Positions 44,352 through 51,404 of a stretch of DNA of 64,000 bases are shown here, in pieces. The DNA is taken from assembly GCA_035548835.1 (NCBI GenBank), contig DASZSB010000094.1, positions 1-64,000 of the forward strand, read 5' to 3'. The position numbers and the translations under genes are program-made. Under the pieces are notes generated by a model. It saw only the letters and a list, made by a program, of their open reading frames with translations, ran no database searches and was not told where the DNA came from. The stretch is from FEN-1219 sp035548835. Lineage in GTDB: Bacteria; Pseudomonadota; Gammaproteobacteria; Steroidobacterales; Rariloculaceae. Position 1 is the first letter of the stretch. The number at the start of each line of letters is the position of its first letter.

Positions 44352-44433
44352 GAGCGGCCTCCGTCGCCGCAGCGAGCCACGCCGGCCCGAGGCGTTACTC
44401 TAGCACGCTCGCATCGCCCCCCCGTTCGCCCAT

Positions 44434-44460
44434 TCAAGATTGCACTGCGCCGGCCGATAA
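44434..44460 (+). promoter_or_regulatory. Sigma-28 (FliA) promoter of pomAB
   Basis: TCAAGATT (44434-44441), an 11-base spacer and GCCGATAA (44453-44460). The -10 is an exact match to the sigma-28 consensus and the -35 matches six of eight bases. It lies about 63 bases upstream of the pomA start. Confidence 0.85.
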
Positions 44461-44523
44461 CGACTGCGTACCTGTTGCCGGAGCGGAATGAGCCGCGGAC
44501 CGGCGCGGACGTGTGAGGCGCGT

Positions 44524-45288
44524 TTGGATCTAGCAACTCTCATCGGTCTGATCGGCGTATGCGTCGTCGTCGGCACCGCGATCTTCCTCGGCGGCAGGAT
44601 CGGGGCGTTCGTCGACCCCGCGTCCGTGGTCCTCGTCATCGGCGGCACCCTGCTCGTGACGTTGATGAAATTCAGCTTCCGCCAGTTCGCGAACGCCACG
44701 AAGGTCGCGATCAAGGCCTTCATCTACCGCGTGCCGGAGCCCGAGGTGCTGATCGACACGGCGGTCGATCTCGCCCACCGGGCCCGCGCCAACGGCTTGC
44801 TCGCGCTCGAAGACGCGGACGTCCCCGATGAGTTCTTCCGCAAGGCACTGAACCTCGTGGTCGACGGTCACGATCCCGACGTCGTGCGCCTGATCCTGAA
44901 CAAGGATCTCGAGCTGACGCTGAAGCGCCATCGCGACGGCCAGGCGATCTTCAAGGCCATCGGGGATGCGGCACCCGCCATGGGCATGATCGGCACGCTG
45001 ATCGGCCTCGTGCACATGCTGGGCTCGATGAACGATCCGAAGCAGATCGCGCCGGCGATGGCGATCGCGCTGCTGACGACGTTGTACGGCGCCGTGATCG
45101 CGAACCTGGTCGCCATCCCGATCGCCGACAAGCTCGCACTGCGCAGCGCGGACGAGAAGCTCGCGAAGTCGCTGATCATCGACGCCGTGATGAGCATCCA
45201 GGACGGCCAGCACCCGCGCGTGATGCAGGACCTGCTGCAGAACTACCTGCCGAAATCGCAACGCGCCGACGAGCAACGGGCCGCATGA
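44524..45288 (+). CDS. pomA: Flagellar stator protein PomA/MotC
   Basis: A 254-residue MotA-family protein of the PomA (Vibrio) / MotC (Pseudomonas) type, with four helices and a cytosolic loop of charged residues. GDAAPAMGMIGTLIGLVHMLGSM is the conserved segment of helices 3-4. The start is TTG (MDLATLIGLIGV) with GAGG five bases upstream, matching the N-terminus and length of Vibrio PomA. The ATG at 44488 would add 12 unrelated residues. Followed by pomB after one base. Confidence 0.93.
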   Translation: MDLATLIGLIGVCVVVGTAIFLGGRIGAFVDPASVVLVIGGTLLVTLMKFSFRQFANATKVAIKAFIYRVPEPEVLIDTAVDLAHRARANGLLALEDADVPDEFFRKALNLVVDGHDPDVVRLILNKDLELTLKRHRDGQAIFKAIGDAAPAMGMIGTLIGLVHMLGSMNDPKQIAPAMAIALLTTLYGAVIANLVAIPIADKLALRSADEKLAKSLIIDAVMSIQDGQHPRVMQDLLQNYLPKSQRADEQRAA

Positions 45289-45289
45289 C

Positions 45290-46153
45290 ATGACGACCGG
45301 CCCGGACCTGGAGCCGCCGCGCAGCGCGAGCGCGCCGCCGTGGATCGTGACGTTCGCCGATCTCATGGTGCTGCTGATGTGCTTCTTCGTCCTGATGCTG
45401 TCGTTCTCGACGATGGACCCGGCGAAGTTCAAGCTGATGTCGGGCTCGATGCAACAGGCCTTCGGCGTACAGACCGAGGTTACGGCCACGGACCCGCCGA
45501 AGGGCACGAGCCTCGACGCCAAGCAGTTCAGCCCCGCGGCGCCGGAGCCCACGAACTCGAACGAGGTGCGTCAGCACACCGTCGACTCTGATCTGAACAC
45601 GCTGGATCTCGGGCTGCAGCAACGCCTGCGCGAGCTGCAGGCGCAGGAGGAAGCCGCGAGTCGGCAGGCACAGCAGCTGCGCGCGATCTTTCGTCAGGAA
45701 ATCGACGACGGCAGGCTGCTGATCCGTCAGGACGGGACGAACGTCACGATCCAGCTGCTCGAGAAGGATTCGTTCCCCTCCGGCAGCGCCGAGCTCGAGT
45801 CCGGCTCGCACGACACGCTCGCAAGGATCGGCTCGCTCGTCAGCGCCATGACGGGCGCCATCACCGTGTCCGGTCACACGGACAACGTCCCGATCCGCCC
45901 CGGCGGCGCCTATCGGTCGAACTGGGATCTGTCTGCGGCGCGCGCCGCTTCCGTGGGCCACGAACTGCTCACGGCCGGCCTCGATCCGGGCCGGCTCGTC
46001 ATCAGCGGCCATGCCGACACACAGCCGCGCGCACCGAACGATACGCCGGCGAACCGCGCCCTGAACCGGCGCGTCGACATCACGTTCTCGAACGGCCGCG
46101 ACCGACCGAGCCGCTGGGAAGATGCGCTACCGGCGAGTCCGCCGCAGAACTAG
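45290..46153 (+). CDS. pomB: Flagellar stator protein PomB/MotD
   Basis: A 287-residue partner of PomA. The single helix carries the ion-binding Asp in WIVTFADLMVLLMCFFVLMLSFS, followed by MDPAKFKLMSGSMQQAFGVQTEV, which is PomB-like, and a C-terminal OmpA domain (ITVSGHTDNVPIRPGGAYRSNWDLS, split). Similarity to PomB suggests possible sodium use, but ion choice cannot be read from this alone. Its stop overlaps the convergent gene's stop at a CTAG palindrome. Confidence 0.94.
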   Translation: MTTGPDLEPPRSASAPPWIVTFADLMVLLMCFFVLMLSFSTMDPAKFKLMSGSMQQAFGVQTEVTATDPPKGTSLDAKQFSPAAPEPTNSNEVRQHTVDSDLNTLDLGLQQRLRELQAQEEAASRQAQQLRAIFRQEIDDGRLLIRQDGTNVTIQLLEKDSFPSGSAELESGSHDTLARIGSLVSAMTGAITVSGHTDNVPIRPGGAYRSNWDLSAARAASVGHELLTAGLDPGRLVISGHADTQPRAPNDTPANRALNRRVDITFSNGRDRPSRWEDALPASPPQN

Positions 46154-46800
46154 AACCGGAACACGAAGCCGAGCGTCGCATACGGCAGCAGGTCGAGATC
46201 GTGCAGCGAGTCGCGCAACTGCGCCTCCTCGCGCGCGATGTCCTGCTGGAACGACGGATCGCCGAGCAGCGTCCCCGATCCCTTGAGGGCCACGTTCGGC
46301 GCGCCCTGATCCAGCACGCCGAGGTCGAACGACATGCCGAAATGACGGTGCTTGCGTGACCAGTCCCAGCCGACCCCGAGGAATGGCGCGGTCTGCTTGA
46401 AGTCGACGCGCCCCGTCAGCACACCGACCTGCGCCGGCGTATACGAGGTGTTGCCGATCGTGATGTTGCTCGTCGGGCGGCTCTCTGCATCGAGCCGGTT
46501 GCTGTCGCGCAGAATGCCCGCGCTCAGGCGGAACGGGGATTTCAGGGGGTGCAGATCGACGGCCACCGACAGCGAATCCCACACGAAGTCGAACTTGTAG
46601 TCGATGCCGGACTCCTGGCTGTCGAAGCCCAGCTGCGAGCCGTTGATGCCGCCGCGCACGGCCCAGCGTTCGCCGAGGTCGCGCGTGTACTCGACGCCGA
46701 GACCGAGCGCCCCGAGCTTGATGCCGACCGCGTTGTCAGCCGCCCAGGCTCCGGCCGCGGGCGTGAGACACAGACCGGCGAGTGCCACCTTCCGCAACAT
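46150..46800 (-). CDS. Outer-membrane beta-barrel protein of unknown function
   Basis: A 216-residue exported protein with a signal peptide (cleavage near AWAAD), alternating hydrophobic strands, and a terminal Phe in FVFRF, the pattern of outer-membrane beta-barrels. Sequence such as NAVGIKLGALGLGVEYTRDL and VRGGINGSQLGF suggests an eight-stranded barrel. The start ATG has GGAGG five to six bases upstream; the frame from 46857 is rejected. I cannot name the family with certainty. Convergent with pomB. Confidence 0.75.
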   Translation of the reverse strand: MLRKVALAGLCLTPAAGAWAADNAVGIKLGALGLGVEYTRDLGERWAVRGGINGSQLGFDSQESGIDYKFDFVWDSLSVAVDLHPLKSPFRLSAGILRDSNRLDAESRPTSNITIGNTSYTPAQVGVLTGRVDFKQTAPFLGVGWDWSRKHRHFGMSFDLGVLDQGAPNVALKGSGTLLGDPSFQQDIAREEAQLRDSLHDLDLLPYATLGFVFRF

Positions 46801-47010
46801 GCAGACCTCCGCACGGAACACCTGGCTGCTCACACTACCGGCGCACCGCGCGGCCACGGAGGGATGGCGTCACACAACCATGCGTGAACCTCCGGGCCGT
46901 GGCGAGGAACTGACGCGGAACACCCCGGTTTTCCGAGTGGCCGAGCGGCCCTGCGGGCCCGCCGCGAGGGTCTTTTGGCACGCCGGTTTCGGTGCTAACG
47001 TTGAATCACG

Positions 47011-47730
47011 GTGAACACCCGTCTCGCCCGCAACTCGAGTACTCCGCTCATGTCGCTGCCGTTCGCAGATCGTCTCGCAAAGCGCTGGTGGGCGCTCCCG
47101 GCCGTCGCGTTGCTTGGCGCGTGCTCCACGCAGGTCATCGTCGAAGCGAAGTTTCCGACGCCGCTCGTGGAATCGTTGCCCGTCAACGTGGGCATCCTGA
47201 TCCCGGAGGAGCTCTACAACTACATCTATACGGAAGACGTCCCGAACCAGTCGCTGTGGACGATTGCGCTCGGCGACGCCAACGTGGCGATGCTGAAGCC
47301 GCTGTTCACTCGCATGTTCCGCGACACCCGCACGGTGGATGCAGTGCCGACCGCGGACTCCGCGGGCGGGCTCGACGGCGTGATCGAGCCCACCATCGCG
47401 AAATTCGAGTTCGAGGTGCCCGTCGGGCAGCGCGACAAGTTCGTCGAGGTCTGGATCCAGTATCAGCTGACGCTCTACGACGCCGACGGCCGCCAGGTCA
47501 TCGAGTGGCCTGTCAGCGGCTATGGCAAGTCCGAGCTCATGCACAATCGCCAGGACGCCGTGCGCAAGGCGGCCATCGTGGCCATGCGCGAAGCCGGAGC
47601 GACGATCTCCACGAAGTTCGCCGAACAACCGCAGGTCAAAGCCTGGTTGGGGGAGAAGGCCCATGCAACGACCGCAGGAATCGGACCACAGGCCGCGGTG
47701 GCGCCGGATGCAAAGCCGGGCGTTCCGTGA
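47011..47730 (+). CDS. Lipoprotein of unknown function (first of a tandem pair)
   Basis: A 239-residue exported lipoprotein with lipobox LLGAC (Cys38 from the GTG start; 24 or 25 if the ATG at 47050 is used). The mature part is acidic, with an opening beta segment (LPVNVGILIPEELYNYIY) and later WIQYQLTLYDADGRQVIEWPVSGYG, resembling domains of secretin- or assembly-associated lipoproteins without a confident match. The next lipoprotein starts one base after its stop. Not recognised as a named family. Confidence 0.75.
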   Translation: MNTRLARNSSTPLMSLPFADRLAKRWWALPAVALLGACSTQVIVEAKFPTPLVESLPVNVGILIPEELYNYIYTEDVPNQSLWTIALGDANVAMLKPLFTRMFRDTRTVDAVPTADSAGGLDGVIEPTIAKFEFEVPVGQRDKFVEVWIQYQLTLYDADGRQVIEWPVSGYGKSELMHNRQDAVRKAAIVAMREAGATISTKFAEQPQVKAWLGEKAHATTAGIGPQAAVAPDAKPGVP

Positions 47731-47731
47731 C

Positions 47732-48424
47732 ATGAAGGCCAGTCACTTTGCCGTGATCGCCGTCGCGACCGGCCTGCTCGCCGGCTGTGGCGTCACCTCG
47801 CGGGTGGAGCCCTACAAGCAGGGCACCGCCGTGATCCAGCAAGGCGAGCACGTGGTGGTGCTGGCCCGCAAGCAGCACGCGAACCACGAAGCCGAGGAAG
47901 ACTTCGTGCAGTGCATCAGCAACGCGCTCGCGAAAGGTGACAAGCCGATCGAAGTGCATCCCTCGAAGGAGTTCGAGGACAAGATGTACCCTTGGTTCGA
48001 GCCGTCGACGGCCCCCTTGAGCACCGAGGACCTCTCACACCTGTTCGAGCGCCCGGGCGTCCTCGAGCAGGTCCGTGGCACGGGTGTGCGCTACGTCGTC
48101 TGGCTCGATGGCTCCACGGACCGCGTCGCGAGCGGCGGTGGCATCAGCTGCGCGGCCGGAATCGGCGGGGCGGGCTGCATGGGGCTCGCGTGGTGGGAAG
48201 ACGACTCGCGTTACGATGCGACGGTGTGGGACATCAAGAACCTGCAATCGGAAGGCACGATCCACGCCGACGTCAAGGGCCGGTCGGTCATGCCGGCGAT
48301 CATCATCCCGCTGCCGTTCATCTCTCACCCGCAAGCGCATGCCTGCCGCGACCTGACGAAGCAGCTCAAGCAATTCCTGACCACGCCCGAGGGCTACGGC
48401 GGCCGCGCGGCCGATACCGGCTAG
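47732..48424 (+). CDS. Lipoprotein of unknown function (second of a tandem pair)
   Basis: A 230-residue lipoprotein with lipobox LLAGC (Cys19) right after a short signal. The mature region has an HPSKEFEDKMYPWFEP segment, RYVVWLDGSTDRV, and a Gly/Cys-rich stretch (SGGGISCAAGIGGAGC), with two more cysteines later that could form disulfides. Start chosen at ATG 47732, one base after the previous stop; the frame open from 47522 overlaps the first lipoprotein. Co-transcription with it is likely. No family assigned. Confidence 0.78.
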   Translation: MKASHFAVIAVATGLLAGCGVTSRVEPYKQGTAVIQQGEHVVVLARKQHANHEAEEDFVQCISNALAKGDKPIEVHPSKEFEDKMYPWFEPSTAPLSTEDLSHLFERPGVLEQVRGTGVRYVVWLDGSTDRVASGGGISCAAGIGGAGCMGLAWWEDDSRYDATVWDIKNLQSEGTIHADVKGRSVMPAIIIPLPFISHPQAHACRDLTKQLKQFLTTPEGYGGRAADTG

Positions 48425-48578
48425 GCATTCCGCCGTCGCATGCCGGCAGTCCGGCCCGCGTCCGCAGCACGGGCCTGCACCCCTGCCGTTCCCTCCCGGT
48501 CGCAGGGTGACCGGTTCACTGGAACGCGCCGACCAAAACCCTTAGCGTACCCTTGGGAAGGGTGTTTCTCGCCGCTGC

Positions 48579-50228
48579 ATGCCGACTGATCCGTTCGACG
48601 ACGTGACCGACGACGACCATACCGACGAGCTGCCAGTACTGGTCGAGACCGTCGTGCTGGGCGCCGCGGCACCGTTGGCCCCAGACGGTGAGCCGCTCGA
48701 GGATACGGCAGAGCGGACTGCGAGATACCGCAGCCTCGAGCCAGACACGACGGCCGAGATCGAATCGCTGCAGACCGATCTCGCGGCTCGCGGCGCCAAG
48801 ATCGCGACGCTCGAGGAGGACATCGCGCGGCTGTCGGCGCGCTGGGCGGAGGTCGAGGCCCACATGACGGCCCGCGACGCGCGGATCGGCGAGCTGAACC
48901 GCACGCTGGCCGAGATGCGCCGCATCCAGGCCGAGCACCACGCGGCCGAGGAACAGCTGAACGCCAAGCTCGTCGAACGCGGTGCCGAGGTCGCGCGGTT
49001 GAACGGGGAGAACGAGGCCCTGCGCGCCGCCGCCGAAACCGCGCAGGCCAATCTCACCGCGCTCGCCTCGCAGCAGGCAGCCGAGCGACCGGACCCGGCA
49101 ACATCGGCCACGGTCGCCGCTCTGCGCCAGGAAATCGAAAGCCTGGGCGCCTACATCGCGAACCGCAACGACTGGTGGCGAGAGCTCAAAGCCGTCGTCG
49201 CGGCCTCGACGTCCCGCATCGACGCTCTGCAGCGCGAGCTGCGTGACCTCTCGACCGCGCAGCGCGCCGCCACCGCGCTCGCCGCACGGGAGTCCGCGCG
49301 CGCGACGCGTCTGCGCGGCGAGCTGGTGGCGGCCACGCATACCATCGAGAACCTGCGCCGCGAACTTTCGGGCGCCCGCGCGGCGAGCGCGCAGGGCGCC
49401 GGAACTGCGAGGTCCGCCGCGGCTGGAGCGCGAGACCCCGCGACCGCGCAGGCCGCTGCATCGGGCAGCCGCGCGTCTGCGTCGGAGGCCGTCGCCACCG
49501 ACCCGCGGGAGGCCGCGGCTCAGCCCGCCGGAGAATCGCTGCAGGGGCCCGCGCTGGAGGCCGTCGCCGCCATGGAAGCGGAGATCGCCTACAAGCGGCA
49601 GCAGATCGCGGCACAGCTCGTGGAGCTGCGCGAACGCGAGCAGCGACTCGACGAGAGCGCGACTACGATCGAGCGGTTGCGCCAGGATCTCGCTGCGCTG
49701 CGCGCCGAGCTCGAGCAGCGGCGTGCAGACGTCGGCCGACTGGAACGCGCCGTCGTCGACAAAGACCGTGCGCTTGCGGCCCGCGATGCGCGGATCGCCA
49801 CACTGCAGGAAGAGTTGAGCCAGCGCCTGGGCGCGATTCAGAAGCTGAACGCCATGGACGTGTCGCTGCAGGGATTGAGCTCCAAGATGTCGGACCGCCT
49901 GCGCCGCTCCGAGCCCGCCGCGGAGGTCACCAGCGCTCCCACCCTCGTCTGCCTGACCGGCGACGCACCGAAGCAGCTCGCGCTCACGAAAAAGACCATC
50001 ACGATCGGTCGCGGTCAGGATTGCGACATTCAGATCCTGACTCACTTCGTGAGCCGCGAGCACGCGCGGATCACCACGGACGGCGGCAGCGTGATCATCG
50101 AGGATCTCGCGAGCACGAACGGCGTATTCGTCAATTCGGTGCGCGTCGATCGGCACGAGCTGCACCACGGCGACCTGCTGACGATCGGCGAAACGCAGTT
50201 CCGGTTCCTGGAATCGATGGCACACTAG
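48579..50228 (+). CDS. Long coiled-coil protein with C-terminal FHA domain
   Basis: A 549-residue cytosolic-looking protein without membrane helix or signal peptide. Residues about 55-440 are predicted coiled coil, rich in Ala, Arg, Glu and heptad Leu. The last 95 residues form an FHA phosphothreonine-binding domain with the conserved core TIGRGQDCDIQI, VSREHARI and DLASTNGVFVN. No Ser/Thr kinase or phosphatase lies nearby in the window. The likely role is a phosphorylation-dependent scaffold; partner unknown. Confidence 0.85.
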   Translation: MPTDPFDDVTDDDHTDELPVLVETVVLGAAAPLAPDGEPLEDTAERTARYRSLEPDTTAEIESLQTDLAARGAKIATLEEDIARLSARWAEVEAHMTARDARIGELNRTLAEMRRIQAEHHAAEEQLNAKLVERGAEVARLNGENEALRAAAETAQANLTALASQQAAERPDPATSATVAALRQEIESLGAYIANRNDWWRELKAVVAASTSRIDALQRELRDLSTAQRAATALAARESARATRLRGELVAATHTIENLRRELSGARAASAQGAGTARSAAAGARDPATAQAAASGSRASASEAVATDPREAAAQPAGESLQGPALEAVAAMEAEIAYKRQQIAAQLVELREREQRLDESATTIERLRQDLAALRAELEQRRADVGRLERAVVDKDRALAARDARIATLQEELSQRLGAIQKLNAMDVSLQGLSSKMSDRLRRSEPAAEVTSAPTLVCLTGDAPKQLALTKKTITIGRGQDCDIQILTHFVSREHARITTDGGSVIIEDLASTNGVFVNSVRVDRHELHHGDLLTIGETQFRFLESMAH

Positions 50229-50259
50229 AAAGCCGGCCCCGATCGAAGCGCCCCGCACG

Positions 50260-50526
50260 ATGCCCAACGAGACCCTGAAACGCGAGCTCCTGATCGCAGC
50301 CGTCGTCCTTGCCCTCGGCTTCTTCGCCCTGCCGTTCCTGATCTACTGGGTGGGCCGCGAGCTGATCGGCGACTATGCCGCCGGCGGTGGGATGGCGTTG
50401 GCGGAGAGCGTGTGGACCGACCTCCTGCACCTGCAACCCGCTGCGTGGGCGCTGGTGCTGTGCCCCTACGGCATCGTGCAGCTCGCCCGGCTGGCCTGGC
50501 GGCTGTGGCGCACAGCACCCCTGTGA
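50260..50526 (+). CDS. Small membrane protein of unknown function
   Basis: An 88-residue protein with two predicted transmembrane helices (LIAAVVLALGFFALPFLIYWVG and AAWALVLCPYGIVQLARL). It follows the FHA gene by 31 bases on the same strand. The size, codon use and position support a real gene, but no family is recognised. Confidence 0.6.
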   Translation: MPNETLKRELLIAAVVLALGFFALPFLIYWVGRELIGDYAAGGGMALAESVWTDLLHLQPAAWALVLCPYGIVQLARLAWRLWRTAPL

Positions 50527-50613
50527 TTCGGGTCACAAATCCTTGCGCCCGCCGAGAATGGCCGCACCGACGTCTGCTATGGTCTCTACGAGGCCTTTGG
50601 TTATGTCGCCGAC

Positions 50614-50943
50614 ATGCTCAAGTTTCTGAAACGCTGGCTCGGCTGGGATGCCGATGCCACCCCCTTCGACTTCAGCGAGCTGCGCGATCGCCAGCCGCCG
50701 CTGACGCCGACGCTCGGCAATACGGCGGGCACTCCATCCCCGCCGAAACAGAAGGCCGCGCCCAGCACCCCCGCCGCGCCGCCGCGTCGCGACACGCGCA
50801 AGAACCGCGATCCGCTCGACGTGCTCGACAACCCCCGCCTGACGCTCGACAAGCCAACGGACGACGGCTTCGATCCCTACAACACGGGCGCCTTCAACCG
50901 CAGCAAGTCCTGGGACAAGATCGGGCGGCAGCGCAAACGTTGA
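50614..50943 (+). CDS. Small, probably disordered protein of unknown function
   Basis: A 109-residue protein starting MLKFLKRWLGWDADATPFDF (an amphipathic start, possibly membrane-associating), then a Pro/Ala/Thr linker, then a conserved-looking basic end (DPYNTGAFNRSKSWDKIGR). No transmembrane helix. Start and stop codons and codon bias fit a real gene. Function unknown. Confidence 0.6.
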   Translation: MLKFLKRWLGWDADATPFDFSELRDRQPPLTPTLGNTAGTPSPPKQKAAPSTPAAPPRRDTRKNRDPLDVLDNPRLTLDKPTDDGFDPYNTGAFNRSKSWDKIGRQRKR

Positions 50944-50962
50944 GCCGCGCCCCGAAGACGGT

Positions 50963-51250
50963 TCAGCGCTGCCAGTAGTACCAGGTCGCCAGCGCCAGAC
51001 CCGCCCCCAGCAGCACGTGGGCCAGCCAGCGCCAGGCGAGGCGCCGCGCCTGCGCATAGAACGAAGCCCCCGCCATCGCTGTCAGAGCCAGGAAGATACC
51101 GAGGCTGCCCACGAGCAGGGGCAACTCCGTCTCGAGCCGCGGGTACTCGGACCGAAGGACGACGAAAATGATCGCAACCCCGGCCAGGGCGAAACTGATG
51201 GCCGCGGTGCTACCCAGAACGAATCCGAGCAGGGCTACAGACGGGCGCAT
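50963..51250 (-). CDS. Membrane protein of unknown function
   Basis: A 95-residue protein with three predicted helices (ALLGFVLGSTAAISFALAGV, ELPLLVGSLGIFLALTAMAG and the end WLAHVLLGAGLALATWYYWQ). Opposite in direction to the neighbouring gene, and followed on the other strand by prc after 154 bases. No named family recognised. Confidence 0.6.
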   Translation of the reverse strand: MRPSVALLGFVLGSTAAISFALAGVAIIFVVLRSEYPRLETELPLLVGSLGIFLALTAMAGASFYAQARRLAWRWLAHVLLGAGLALATWYYWQR

Positions 51251-51404
51251 CGGCGGCTACCTCCGGATCCACGGCGGCGCTGCGCATGGACGGTCATGAA
51301 GCGGTTCGGGTTTTGGCTGCTACGGGCTTGATTCACTGGACTTGCGACGGAAAACTGACCAAAGTATGGGCGACCCGCGGCGCCACGGACTCCAAGGAGG
51401 AAAC

